From NCBI GenBank assembly GCA_030220185.1, contig JASPKZ010010232.1, forward strand, positions 1 through 64,000: 64,000 nt of DNA, read 5' to 3'. Under the pieces are notes generated by a model. The model was not told the DNA's origin and did not search any database. It was given only the letters and a program-made list of their open reading frames with translations. This document shows, piece after piece, positions 10,549 to 21,328 of the stretch. The stretch's first letter is position 1. The number at the start of each line of letters is the position of its first letter. This stretch comes from Diploptera punctata (Eukaryota > Arthropoda > Insecta > Blattodea > Blaberidae). Made by a program: the position numbers and the translations under genes.

Positions 10549-10995
10549 CAAGGGAACTCTCAACCATTGCATGCCAAAACCTACCTTGAAATTTCTCCCA
10601 GAGAAGCGTTGTGGTGTACCAAGTTAGTGTCTGAAAAAAATATGTGCATTTTTAACTGCAAGACACTATAATTCAGCGCCAAAATTCTCATTTAAACTAC
10701 AGGGAAGTAATAAAACTTCTGAGTTGGTGAAATGGATAAATCTGAAAACATGTCCGCACCCCGCGCCCCGCCACACAACAACCGTGACAACGAAGGCCGC
10801 TTCCCGCCATTCTTCTCTCCCCTTTTCTCATTCAGGGAGTCCATCTGCTTTGCACAGTGGATTCTGACTTCAATATTTGTGCCTTGCAGTTAAAACCTGT
10901 AGATATTTTTTGGACACGGTCTTGGTACATCATAACGATTCCCTGGGAGTAATTTCAAGGTATGTTTTGGCATGAAGAGGTTGACAGTTCTCTTG
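10549..10995. mobile_element. foldback element with 112-bp inverted ends and GC-rich centre
   Basis: The left end CAAGGGAACTCTCAACC is mirrored by GGTTGACAGTTCTCTTG at the right. ACCTTGAAATTTCTCCCAGAG is mirrored by a CCCTGGGAGTAATTTCAAGGT-like arm, and CTTGCAGTTAAAA (10883) by TTTTAACTGCAAG (10659). The centre 10671-10882 includes a GC-rich segment, CCGCACCCCGCGCCCCGCC. No ORF is present, so it would be a non-autonomous DNA element. Confidence 0.75.
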
Positions 10996-11024
10996 TGAGA
11001 TACATAATTACTTAGATTATTTAA

Positions 11025-11615
11025 CACATGCCTCAAATGGTAGTCAATAACCAATCACGTTTGAATGAATTTTGTTTTACAATCAATGGCAGTCGTGTTT
11101 CACCTCGCTCTTTATCGATTTCTCTTTATCGGCTCCTGCTTTTGTGATAAAGAAAGCTCCTCCTTTTTAATATTCTGAACAGGTCAGAACGTTATTTTTC
11201 TCCAACAAATACATTGAATATATAAAATAATGAACAGATTCTTTGATTTTACTGTTGTTTACTAAAAAAAAATAAACGAATAAACTATAACGTTGAATAT
11301 CATATACAGTTTGATGTGTTTAATCATTTCTCCACTAGGGTGCATTCTTAAAACATTGCGATCCTATTTGACAATAAATAATATGTTCAAGTTGCAGTGA
11401 TAGAACATAAGCTCACATTTCTAATTTCTTTTCAAACATTGCTGTTTACATTAAATATATAAATATTTTAAAATACCGGTAACTATATTTAAATAATGCT
11501 ATTTGAATAAACAGCTTACTTTTATTCGTTAAATAATCCTAACAAATGTCACTCTTGAATTCCAAATTCTCTAAATAAATTGGAAATCACTCGTGGCATT
11601 ACATATGATAATTGT
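11025..11615. repeat. repeat H, copy 1
   Basis: Shares an ordered series of segments with 41875-42640: CCTCAAATGG.AGTCAAT, CAGTCGTGTTTC.CCTC, CTCCTCCTTTTTAA, TTTCTCCACTAGG.TGCATTC, TTTACATTAAATATATAAAT and GTGGCATTAC. It is non-coding and its class is unknown. Confidence 0.65.
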
Positions 11616-11845
11616 ATTCAATACAAATTTCATTTCTACAATTAAATAATATTTAAAATGCCTTAAGAGAATCAACGCGAAAACCACTGAGTTATCCAAC
11701 ACACAACCTACCAGGATTTATCCTAGATATTAATCATCTCATTAAACCCTTTTGTAATATTTCCTGTTATTCTCAAGGAGGCTAACGTATCGCCATAGCC
11801 CGAGGTAATATTAATTACGAAATCCTAGTACTTTAATAAATATTA

Positions 11846-12420
11846 GTTTAAAAAACTAAAGCAACACGCTTTATTAGAAAAACGAACTAAAAAATGAAAA
11901 ATAATTTTAATTTCCAGCACGCTTGGGATAAAATTAAAGTGGTCAACAAAAAAATCATCTCCAATACATGTAGAATAAAACTAGAGTATTCAACAAAAAG
12001 AAAATAATTTTACCATCAAAAGCGTGGGGTGCTCTGTATCAATTAATATATTGTATAATAAACAGATACTGGTAAAAGTAAAGTCTCTAAGAAGAAAATG
12101 TAAAATCATAAAAAGCACCCCACCCTTTTGATGGTAAAATTATTTTATTTTTTGTTGATAACTCTAGTTTTATTCTATATGTGTTTGAAATGATTTTTTA
12201 GTTAACCACTTCAATTTTTTCACAAGCGTGTTGGAAATTAAAATCATTTTTCATTTTTTAGTTCGGTTTTCTAATAAAGCGTGTTGTTTTAGTTTTTAAA
12301 AACTATTATTTATTTTATTGACCACTTTAATTTTATCCCAACCGTGTTGGAAATTAAAATTATTTTTCAATTTTTAGTTCGGTTTTCTAATATAGCGTGT
12401 TGTTTTAGTTTTTTTAAACT
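11846..12420. mobile_element. foldback element, copy 2
   Basis: Same family as 2720-3309. AGTTTAAAAAACTAAAGCAACACG at the left matches the inverted right end TGTTGTTTTAG.TTTTTTTAAACT, with the TACCATCAAAAGCG/CGC.TTTTGATGGTA pair around the centre at about 12085. The right arm carries a duplicated terminal module (near 12190-12310 and 12320-12420), so the arms are unequal. Confidence 0.8.
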
Positions 12421-12520
12421 ATTATATATTTTTTAGTTTTAATATTTTACAGAATAAGATACAAATGTAAATATCTTTAAATTCGATACTATTGTAGAAG
12501 GTAATACTCTATTAAAAAAA

Positions 12521-12614
12521 TCCTCCGGGCCGGATTTGAACCAGCGACCTATGGATTACTGAAATTATATACCACTACAGTCCACCGCTCTACCAACTGA
12601 GCTCTTACAACGAT
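12521..12614 (-). tRNA. tRNA-Tyr(GUA)-like sequence with intron, acceptor arm broken
   Basis: On - , the D arm AGCTCAGTTGGTAGAGC, the anticodon stem-loop GTGGA-CTGTAGA-TCCAT (anticodon GTA), the T arm GCTGGTTCAAATCCGGC and the 3' end CCGGAGGA follow tRNA-Tyr. An intron of about 18 nt (TGGTATATAATTTCAGTA) sits one base 3' of the anticodon, where eukaryotic tRNA-Tyr introns lie. The 5' acceptor strand should read CCTCCGG but reads about GTTGTAA, and the A box starts with G instead of T. This is most likely a pseudogene or a tRNA-derived repeat. It adjoins repeat G. Confidence 0.65.
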
Positions 12615-13030
12615 TAAGGAGTTGATAAGTCCGTAACCTATTATACCGGTTTTTATTATTTTTATTTTCTGATGATTCTGCCAGGGTTTTGGTAAAACAT
12701 TTATGAAATTATTGTATTGTCATTGGTCCTTTACAAGTATACAAAGTTTCAAGTTGATCCAATGATTTTAATGGGAGAAAATCGTGTTGAAAGATACCGT
12801 TACATAATTACACAGACACTTTTTTTGATTTTCTGATGATTCTGGCCATGATTTTAGAAAAAAAAGAAATAATTGTATTGTCATTGGTCCTTTACAAGTA
12901 TACAAAGTATATAAAGTTTCAAGTCGATCCAATGATTTTAAGTGGATGAAAATCACGTTGAAAGATTACGTTACATAGATAGGTAGACAGATAGATAAAT
13001 ACAGGTCAAGGTAATATAAAGCGTGTAAGA
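12600..13030 (+). repeat. repeat G, tandemly doubled copy
   Basis: The block TTTCTGATGATTCTG..ATTGTCATTGGTCCTTTAC..GATCCAATGATTTTAA..GAAAATC.GTTGAAAGAT occurs twice (about 12660-12805 and 12830-12985), ending in (ATAG)n and CAGGTCAAGGTAATATAAAGCG. Confidence 0.7.
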
Positions 13031-13906
13031 AGAGGTTTTAACATAGAAGCGAATTACAGCTGTAGAACTAAATAAATATTAAATATAATATTTTATCAAC
13101 TCTTCCATGAAACCTCACATTGAAACATTGAAACTTAAACAACCATTAAAATTTAAAAGTTAAGTTATTAGCATTATGGTAATGTGATTAAATGAAAGGC
13201 AGAAGCGTGTTTTCTAAATGTAGATCGCGGTCCTTTTGAACCTGCGTGACGAAACGAGGAAGAATGATTGCTTTATTTGTACTCTTAATTTTTTAATTCG
13301 TGTTCATCTACCACTGATCATCCGATCTGAGAGCACAACACTGTGGCAGTACGACTTTGTCCAAGGTGGATGGCCGCCCAATCCTGAAGAACAGACGCCA
13401 TTTGTAGTCGCCCTTCAATAGAGACAGACATTACATTTACCCGTCACCCTGGGTATGAGATTCATTATCGGGTACTGATAGCCGCACCAGCTGAGCTCGA
13501 GTTTTTTTTTACGAGATGTTATTTTCCCTCTCCTCCTTTTCGTCAAAATATAAAACAAAGAAAAAATATGGAAAATATCTCCACTGTAAAATTGGTATAA
13601 AAAAACTGGAAACTCCATCAGAACGTCACTGAAACGAAAAGAACAGCTATATAAAGTATTAATACAGGGTATCTTAGAACTCTTAAATGATAGACGACAA
13701 GAATACATTTCCAATCTGCTCGAAGCGTAATGCGAAAAAAAAAAGTTCCAGTGTATCAACAGCTCAGAAACGGAATGGAATCAACCTCCAGATGTAATAA
13801 AATTAATCTACATATTAACAAGTAAAGAAAAAACTTTGTACCCCATTTTAAGCACGTATGAATGTGATATTTGGCATAATTAAAAGTTCATATAGAGAAG
13901 GAGTGC
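13031..13906. other. no recognised gene
   Basis: Several short ORFs overlap on both strands (13236-13421, 13415-13759) without domains. The CACCCTGGGTATGAGATTC..GCCGCACCAGCTGAG part at 13445-13495 has a tRNA-like flavour but does not fold into one. Confidence 0.35.
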
Positions 13907-14716
13907 AGAAAAATAACATTTATGTATAATGGGTTACATTTAAATTAAAATAAACAAAAATAAAATAAATTGTCTCTTAGGAATTTATATGTTTTTTTAA
14001 TGCCCCCACTTTGTCCTTTTAGACACTTCTGGTGTTCTCTCCTGGCAATGGGGTAATTGTAACCCACTTCTGAGGTTGGGGCGCCTGGAAGGCGGGGTTA
14101 CGTTGTCCCGATGATATGATGGGTGATGATGATGATGATGATGGTGCGCCAGGAGAGTCCCTAATCCTAAACTTAATCTAAAATGAATATGAATGATGAT
14201 GATTGCAATGGCCATATGATTTCGGGGACCGTTTTGGCCTTAAAGTTTTCCTGACATTTGTCTTACAGGTGAGGAAAAACGCCGATAAAAAACCTCACTC
14301 AGAAAAACTGCCCCGACCGGGGATCAAACCTGGGCTCGCTCCGTGGCAAGGCAGCACGCTACCTCGAGACCACAGCGGTGGACCAGGAATTTATATGTAG
14401 ACCCTATTACTCATTCATTTGCATACTCATTAATTTGTTTACATTCATACTGAAAATGCATTGTTTACTTTGTACATACATTGTATATTTCGTCTAATAG
14501 GTATTTATATATCATATTATTTTATATGCAGAAAAATAAAATTTATGTATATGTGTTACAAATAAATAAAATAAATTGTCTCAAAGGAATTTATGTGTAT
14601 TACTCTTTCATTTGTGTGCTCATTCATTTGTTTACGTTCATACTGAAGGTGCATTGTTTACTTTTACATACATTGTATATTTTGTCTAACAGGAATTTAT
14701 ATAATCATATTATTTT
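13907..14716. repeat. tandem duplication of about 200 bp, one copy carrying a SINE
   Basis: GCAGAAAAATAA.ATTTATGTAT..AAATAAATTGTCTC..AGGAATTTAT..CATTCATTTG..GCATTGTTTACTTT..ACATACATTGTATATTT occurs at 13907-14527 (interrupted by 13993-14384) and again at 14528-14716. The second copy shows the uninterrupted site CTCAAAGGAATTTATGTG. Confidence 0.75.
13993..14384 (-). mobile_element. composite SINE (SINE-A head + second body), copy 1
   Basis: On - it starts with the SINE-A head (B box GGTTTGATCCC) and the SINE-A middle through GGCCATATGA. It then switches to a different body: CTCTCCTGGCGCACC, (CAT)n, CCGCCTTCCAGGCGCC, TTGCCAGGAGAG, ending in an A-rich tail. It is flanked by a perfect 14-bp duplication AGGAATTTATATGT (13979-13992, 14385-14398), so the composite inserted as one unit. 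Confidence 0.85.
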
Positions 14717-14789
14717 ACATTATATTGAATTAAAAATTTTCCAACAGCAATGCGAATTGACTTACTGTCGCGTATTTATTATTAGTGAT

Positions 14790-15207
14790 TTAAAAAATGG
14801 AGATACGAAACTTAAATTATATAAAACAATGGCTGTTCTTTTGTTGTTATATGGAAGTGAAAATTGGATAATGAAATCGAGGGATAAAAGCAGGATACAG
14901 ACTGCGGAAATGCTGTTTTTACGTAATGTGAAAGGATGCACAAGAGCGGATAGAATAAGGAATGAAACTATACGAGAAGAATTAAATATATATAAAATTG
15001 AAGATAAAATCAGCGAAAATAATAAGAAATGGACAGAACACTTAATGAGAATGAACAACGAAAGAATACCAAAAAGAACCTTCCTGTATAATCCCAGAGG
15101 AATAAGAGATGTTGGCCGACCACGCAGAAGATGAACTCCACTTTTAACTTCGCCGGAACGGGCTGCATAGCCTAAACCTTGTAGTAGAAGAAGAAGAAGA
15201 AGAAGAA
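14790..15207 (+). pseudogene. LINE-E C-terminal fragment
   Basis: The frame encodes TKLKLYKTMAVLLLLYGSE, then RIQTAEMLFLRNVKGCTR, DRIRNETIREELNIY, EHLMRMNNERIPKR and GRRDVGRPRR-like codons before a stop at 15132, followed by a (GAA)n tail (15183-15207). This is the post-RT C-terminus of an RTE-like LINE (LYGSE.W, R.LR...G, GRP.RRW). The open frame spans about 115 codons; upstream RT is missing. Confidence 0.7.
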
Positions 15208-15659
15208 AAATTGAGTACATTTTATTATTTAAATTTAAATTAAACCCTGTTTAATCTTGGTTTCAGTGAATTCATTACATACAATTTTTTTTATGTGTAT
15301 CGCACCTACTTCCATTATGCCTCGACATAGAACATTGACGGGTAGGAGTCAGACACAAAGAAGAAGAGATATATATTCCCGTATACATAATAATAGGCCA
15401 AATGCAAATTTACATAGTATAAATAGTATACAAAATTAAGAAATTATTTTGAGAGATACATTTAAATGCGCACTGAATGTCATTCCAAGAAATTTTAATA
15501 GTTTTGATTGTGGATTGACGGATTTACAATGCAGGTTTTGCAATGCAAAGCATTTCGAATCTGAAGGCACTTAAGTGAAAGGACAGCGTTCACTTCAAGT
15601 TGTCATAAGGTAAAGTAATATTACCGACCTTAAGCCAAAATATTTTAAATTATTGTATT
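15208..15659. other. no assigned feature
   Basis: AT-rich sequence between two LINE fragments. The 60-codon ORF at 15257 (MPRHRTLTGRSQTQRRRDIY inside) looks LINE-like in composition but I cannot place it. Confidence 0.3.
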
Positions 15660-16128
15660 TATTTCAATGGGTGCGAAACGTGGACTCTTACTTTAAGAGA
15701 AGAGATAGGAGATTACAAGTATTTGAGAATAAAGTACTTAGGAACATTTTTGGACCAAAGAGAGATGAACAGACAGGTGAATGGAGAAGACTACATAACA
15801 ATGAACTACATGGTCTTTATAGGAAGCCAGATATAATAAGAACAGTTAAGAGTCGTAGACTGCGATGGGCAGGACGTGTTGCACGTATGGGGAATGAAAG
15901 ACTTGCATGGAAGCTTCTTGTAGGAAAGCCAGAGGGAAAACGCCCAGTCGGTAGACCAAGAATGAGGTGGGAAAATAACATTAACTATGATTTGAGGGAA
16001 GTAGAGTAGATTATACAGGGAATGATTGGAAAGCATTAGCTCAGGTTAAGGATGTATGGAGAGCTTATGTCCGTGCGGCCATGACCTACGGGGTCGATAG
16101 TGCCAGTGAGTAAGTAAGTAAGTATTTC
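15660..16128 (+). pseudogene. LINE-A C-terminal fragment with late frameshift
   Basis: Encodes WVRNVDSYFKRRDRRLQVFE, KVLRNIFGPKRDEQTGEWRR, HNNELHGLYRKPDIIRTVKS, RRLRWAGRVARMGNERLAWK and GRPRMRWENNINYDLREVE. An insertion near 16005 (GTAGAGTAGATT) shifts the frame and ends the ORF early. The tail is GCCAGTGAGTAAGTAAGTAAG. It is nearly colinear with the intact copy at 50392-51488. Confidence 0.8.
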
Positions 16129-16508
16129 AAATGAACTATTTTACCATTTAACTTTCAAAGAATTCTTTCACTTCACCAGGTTAAATTATACAGATATTAA
16201 CAGTTATGAATTATTTGTGACAAACTTAAAATTTTAATGAATTTTGATAGAATTTTGACCACTGGACGACCGCTAGTTCAAAATAATAATTTCATGGGCA
16301 TGGTTTAGAATAACCTAGGATAAGCAGCAGCAAACAACAATGTTTCGGTGAAATGCAAAGTGTGCCACATTTAGATGATTTCCATATCCTTCCATCGATA
16401 TATCTGGAATAATGCACGTTTCCCATTGACTAGATAATATTTTATTTTATAATCAAGTTTTATTCAGCATCACTCCATGGTCCGTGCTTTTTTATTAATG
16501 GATGTAGG

Positions 16509-16604
16509 GCAGAATAGAATAATCATATAGAAATAATGGTTAGATAATGATAATTATTTTCTTCAACCACTTGTTTTCTTATATGAAATATTGGAAAATC
16601 AGTA
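16509..16604. repeat. segment duplicated next to SINE-A ends (copy 1)
   Basis: AGAATAGAATAATCATATAG..AAATAATGGTTAGATAATG..CTTCAAC..TTGTTTT..TATATGAA recurs at 21620-21714. Both copies touch a SINE-A 3' end. Confidence 0.75.
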
Positions 16605-16860
16605 ATAGTAATTCTGCTTCATAGCATTTTCATGCTATGCTTGCAGCTTTACTAGGAAATTGCAGGTGCGGTAGCTTCCTGTTGCTTTCCCACACCGGTG
16701 AAGGATGATGATAATGATGATGATAAGGATGATGATGGCTATATGATTTCGGAGACCGTTTGGGACTTAAAGTTTTCCTGACATTTGTCTTACAGGTGAG
16801 GAAAAACCCCGATAAAAACCTCACCCAGAAAAACTGCCCGACCGGGGATCGAACCTGGGC
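16605..16860 (-). mobile_element. SINE-A, head truncated
   Basis: From 16605 (TAGTAATTCTGC) through GCTTTACTAGGAAATTGCAG, the (GAT)n tract and GTCTTACAGGTGAGGAAAAA to the B-box complement GGGATCGAACC, then the match stops at GGGC. The first 35 nt of the head are missing. Confidence 0.8.
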
Positions 16861-17584
16861 ATAAATCATAAAAACTAGAGCACATTCAGCACTTCATGGA
16901 TATATTCGTAAACGGTGCACTTGAAAACATAGAAATTCGCTGAGATATCCAGGGCAACAATTTGTTTTTGTAGAGCTGTGTAATCATTGCTCAAAATGTA
17001 TGCTTCAAACTTATCTTCTGCTGGTTGGAGTTAAAATAAAATAGAAAGAAACCTTTGAAAATTAAGATTTAATGAAAGGGAACGTATTTATAAGAAACGT
17101 ATATTGAAATCAGTGATGGAAAAAATCTCTTTACATCACCGGTTTTTTAAAACCTCTGCGCCTATAAGGCTATCTCATAAAAGAGAGCATGATTAAAAAG
17201 GAAAATAGAAATACATAAAACAGCAAAAATCCTTTTATGTAGTCAACTTGAAGTAAATAACAAATATTTCAAAGCTAAAAGTAAGCATTTTAAAGGAAAT
17301 AAATTAAAACTGAGGAATGGAAACACAATTTTTCACATTTTTCCTGTCTAACAGAATGGAACAGAACTCTATCACAGAATGTTCAGAGATGACTTATTAC
17401 AGAGATCAGTAATGTGTTCTTGATGTGTTAGAAAACAACATGTCCATTGCGATAAGATGGATTCTGAAGATTACAAAGAAAAACTACAAATTAAAATTTA
17501 CTTTAAACTAAGAAACATATGAATAATATTAAACAAATAGTGTAATTTTTTACAGTTAATTATTATATTTTTTTTTCATATATG
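16861..17584. other. no recognised feature
   Basis: AT-rich and without repeats I can match elsewhere in the window. Confidence 0.4.
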
Positions 17585-17990
17585 TACTGTCATTGTCACG
17601 TATGGATCTGAAGTAGTTTGGAAATTCAACAAAAACTTGTGTCGATGTAAATGTATTTCAGATGTTAAAAAAAAAAAGAAGAAATACTGTCATAAGAAAA
17701 GAATATTAGATATTCAATAGTAGACTATATAAAATACAAGCAATTAAATTGGTATGGGCATGTACGACGAATGCAAGAAAAAAGGTTACCCAGAGAAACA
17801 TCGGAATGGTGTCCACCTGGAAGAAGAAGGTAAAGAAGACTTTGAAACTCATGGATGCAAGAAATAAGAACAGGAATGAGAACAAGAGGACTGGAAAGCA
17901 AGGAGTGGATGGATAGAGACGAGTGGAGAAAGAAAATAAAACTTTAGGCATACAAAGATGTGTCAACATTAAAAATCTGTATATAAACAA
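17585..17990 (+). pseudogene. LINE-C 3' fragment
   Basis: Aligns with 58350-58785: WKFNKNL, then SIVDYIKYKQLNWYGHVRRM, a WCPPGRRR-like stretch, RTRGLESKEWMDRDEWRKKI, TL, and the same 3' UTR ACTTTAGGCA.A.AAAGATG.GT. Frames are broken by stops and an A-run near 17665. SINE-E lies directly downstream. Confidence 0.7.
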
Positions 17991-18005
17991 ATTATATAGG
18001 CTATA

Positions 18006-18307
18006 TAAAGTAAAGTGATCCCACAACAGGCCCGGAGGCCCTTGGGGTAGTAGGAGGTTAAGGCTCCCACTTTTTCTAGACAATCGGCACTTTTATGTCA
18101 GCCGGGTTGTCAGCCCTGCGTGACGGCCGCCTTTACCCCCAGAACAAGCTTCTGGTACTCATTTCCCTTAGAGGCTGAGTCGACCCCAGGGCCATAGTGC
18201 CGCCAGAGGGTTTGGGTCAGTTTAAAAATCCAGACCCCAACGGGACTTGAACCCTCGACCCTCCGGCTTGTAGCTCAGTGCTTTAACCACTACGCTACGG
18301 CGTGCCC
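18006..18307 (-). mobile_element. SINE-E, full length, copy 1
   Basis: On - the head matches the Pol III boxes: A box TAGCGTAGTGG and B box GGTTCAAGTCC. The body runs TCTGGATTTTTAAACTGACC, CTCTGGCGGCACTATGGCCC, CTGAGTCGACCCC-complement segments and TCCTACTACCCCAAGGGCC to the 3' end. Short duplications AAATTATATA (17989) and AATTATATAT (18309) flank it. The copy at 54931 is almost identical, so the family is young. Confidence 0.85.
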
Positions 18308-19010
18308 CCAATTATATATATAGCTCTTTCAAACCAATGGAAATAATCGATTATAATAAAAATAAAATAATGTGAATAAACATTTATACAAATTAAACTA
18401 AAATTTAAATAAATCAAATTAATGTTATTAGAGAAACAAATTATGAAAAATCCATCAATTAATATCTGCTGAGAGACCAAAATGAAAATCTCAAAACATT
18501 ACGACATTGACTAAATTTAAAATCTGACAGGGTCCATAAGGTGAATATTAGTTTTAAATCTGCTTCTAGGACCTCACATGTTGAACTTCGCAACATGCTA
18601 GGAATGTGAATGACTGTTGAGTAAGACACGTACAGTATATCTGGCATCGCATCTGTTAATGATATACATTGTACAAACCTTTTTATTCCTCGGAGCTCTG
18701 TAATAATTGCAAATTAATTAGAGACTGGAATGAAATTCAGTGCTGTCCGTGGACACCTAGTTATAAACATTTCACCCTTTTCATGGCAGTACTAACAATC
18801 GAGTGTCATTGAAATTTCAACATGTCAGCTTCTAGTTACAGAAAACACTAATTTACATACCGCAACTACAAATGCGTAGTTTGTACGCTTAAATATCACG
18901 CGTAAATTATTCCATGATTTAAAATTCGTGACTAAAAGTTATATTTATCTCTACTAATTATATTATACTTATTTTTCTAGTAATTTTTAATTTAAAAGTA
19001 TATTTTATCG
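18308..19010. other. no recognised feature
   Basis: AT-rich; ORFs on - (18295-18647) are low-complexity and overlap the SINE edge. Confidence 0.4.
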
Positions 19011-19185
19011 ATCCAGGTGCAATACTGATTACCATGCTTCTGATTCCGAGGTTCGCGGTTCAAATTCGCCCCTAGTTATGTATTTTAAAGGCGGAAAAAT
19101 CCTAGATAAAGCACCCTTCGGAAATAATTTAAAGCCGTGGACCCCACGTTATAATTTTACGGATCGTAAACGAACCTCAAACATG
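19011..19185 (+). mobile_element. SINE-D, 3'-truncated and diverged
   Basis: Decayed head (TGATTACCATGCTTCTG, B box GGTTCAAATTC), then AAAGGCGGAAAAATCC..AGCACCCTTCGG..TTTAAAGCCGTGGACCCC in SINE-D order, stopping at an A-run. Confidence 0.6.
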
Positions 19186-19321
19186 AAAAAAAAAGCAATA
19201 AGCAATTTGTTGGCCATTTACGCTGAGATTTGAATTATGAGCTAATGACCACTTTAAATAAAAGAGTAACTAAATAATCCACATTTATGGTTTTCCAGTA
19301 ACGTCGTCGGTTCGGGCAGTT

Positions 19322-19525
19322 TCATTAAAACCCTTGTGGAGAATATTGTGTTACCACACTTCAATTGTTGTAACTTTATACATAATACCTTATCTATGAT
19401 TTGTCGCAGAGACTGCAGCGTGTTCATAATGCCTGCGTTCGTTTCATTTTCAACATCCGCCGTTACGATCATATTTCCGAATACTTCAATAATATATCTT
19501 GGCGCCTGATTTCCAAGATATTGAG
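19322..19525 (+). pseudogene. LINE-B coding fragment
   Basis: Homologous to 9540-9725: the region for LQRVHN..CVRFIFNIRRYDHIS is preserved (CTGCAGCGTGTTCATAATGC.. and CGCCGTTACGATCATATTTC), ending near ATATCTTGGCGCCTG. It is shorter than 70 codons and bounded on the right by an unrelated LINE tail. Confidence 0.6.
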
Positions 19526-19529
19526 GACC

Positions 19530-19640
19530 AGTAGTAGTAGGACTTTATTAGACTACAATTAATATACATACAATGTTATTTACAAATATGGGTCGCACGG
19601 GCATCAAGCCGTACGTGCTAAGGACTACTCCGCGAAATAT
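19530..19640 (-). mobile_element. LINE 3' tail (GCACGTACGGCTT family)
   Basis: On - : TTAGCACGTACGGCTTGATG, CCCGTGCGACCCATATTTGTA, AATAAC, TCTAATAAAGTCCTACTA. The same tail occurs on + at 42980-43080, with AATAAAGCCCTACTATATA as its end. No coding part is attached here. Confidence 0.6.
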
Positions 19641-20847
19641 ATAGAATAGAGAAATGTTTTGCTCTGTGAACTGATATTTAAATCACGATTTGAAAACAAG
19701 GAATTAAAGCGAGAAGCCAGATAGTTATATGTAGAGTTTAGTAGAATTTGGAAAAGAAGAACAAGATAATTTAGGTTTAATATATACGAGTGACATAACA
19801 TTAAATTACTTTCAGAACCAGCTGTGGTAGATCAACCCAATAACTATAATGATAATTAATTTGAATACACAACATATAAAAAGCCCTTCATTCAGGGTCT
19901 GCAAGAACTAAGCGAGTTCCACAATAAGTCGAATTTTTTATCTAAATTTGGTAGTTATGGGAATATATTTATTTTTGTAATTAAATCGTATGTACCAAGT
20001 TATTTTGTGAGAATACAACATGACAACAGCTACAATTATTTTTAAATTACGAATATCAGCTAAATTCCCTCTTCTGTCGGATTTTGTTGATTTTTTGGAG
20101 AACACCTCATTTTATTTCTATGACATTACACGTTTCGTTGCGAAAAATCGAACATTGGATTCAATGGAGCAGTTTTTATATTTTACCTTCAGAGGAAGCC
20201 CCACTCCTAGTGGTAGGAATTTATTTCAAGTAATATCATACTATTTTGCTGGTTAACATATTATACCTTCATTGTTATGCATCTACCGACTGAACTCCAT
20301 TTATTAAAAAAAATAGATATATTTTGATGCCACCTGTTGCACTGGCTCAGGAGGTACGCACACTTTTAGCGCCAAATCTTTAAATATAGCCTTATTATTA
20401 AAACAAATGTAAACGTCATCAGTCCTATCAGAGATTTTATGTTTTGCAACAAACGACTATGAAACCAGATATTCATAAATGCAAATCTAAATGTTTGCAT
20501 CATGCAGCTAAGCGATATATCTTACCGCTCTTAGATTGTTGATGCATAACTGTCAAATAAGGAAAATTACATGCAATACCCAGTATTGCCAGTTTGGCGC
20601 TAACAGTGAAGATTGACTTAAACTTTAAACGCATTTTTCTCGAAACTTACAGAATGGCGCATAACCGGTTGATGCATAACATCGTCAAATTTTCTAAATT
20701 TATTGCTATATACCGAGTTTTATTTTTAAAAAAGTGGCCGCTCAGAGCGTTAGCTATTAAGGATCTATAAAAATTTATATAAACTTTTTATGGAAATATT
20801 TTCATGAGAACAACCTCCTTCGGAATTCGTTAAAATCGGCCTGTACA
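19641..20847. other. no confident gene; unexplained ORF at 20020-20256
   Basis: The 78-codon + frame (MTTATIIFKLRISAKFPLL..) has no domain I know and partly resembles DNA near 6717. 20780-20850 (GAGAACAACCTCCTTCGGAA) recurs in decayed form near 42665 (-) and 62250. Confidence 0.35.
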
Positions 20848-21159
20848 TTTTTTTTATCTAATGCCACCAGGCTGTTTTTTAAGACATTTCTGGGTTTCTC
20901 TCCTGGCATTGACAGAATTGTAATCCTTTTCTTAGATTGGGGGCATCTGGAAGGCGGAGTTTCGTTACCCCAATGATATGATGGGAGATGAATGATAATG
21001 AAGTGCCAGGAGAGTTCTTAACCTAACTTCCAAACCATGGGCAACCACAGGAATAATTCTCTTTAAGAAAAAAATCCTATGGTTTGACCGGGAATCGAAC
21101 CCGAGGCCGCACGAACTGTAGTAAGAAACGCTGACCACTAGCCCATGAGGCTGGTCAAA
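20848..21159 (-). mobile_element. SINE-C: second body with a different tRNA-like head
   Basis: On - : head with TGGGCTAGTGGTCAGCG and a perfect B box GGTTCGATTCC, a linker, then the body AACTCTCCTGGCACTTC, CGCCTTCCAGATGCCCCC, TGCCAGGAGAGAAACCC and an A-rich end. The last 170 nt match the composite SINEs at 13993 and 39225; the head does not. Duplication GGCCTGTACA (20838-20847, 21160-21169) shows integration as one unit. Confidence 0.8.
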
Positions 21160-21328
21160 GGCCTGTACACTAGACATTGCCAATATCGAACCGTCAACTT
21201 TTAATGTGGAAATGCCAAACAGTTATAAATAAATATTTAAAAAAATAATCACAGATAGGAGTAATATAAATTATATTGATTATCAAAAACTCTTTGAACT
21301 GTAAAAATATTTCAATATTATGTGATTT

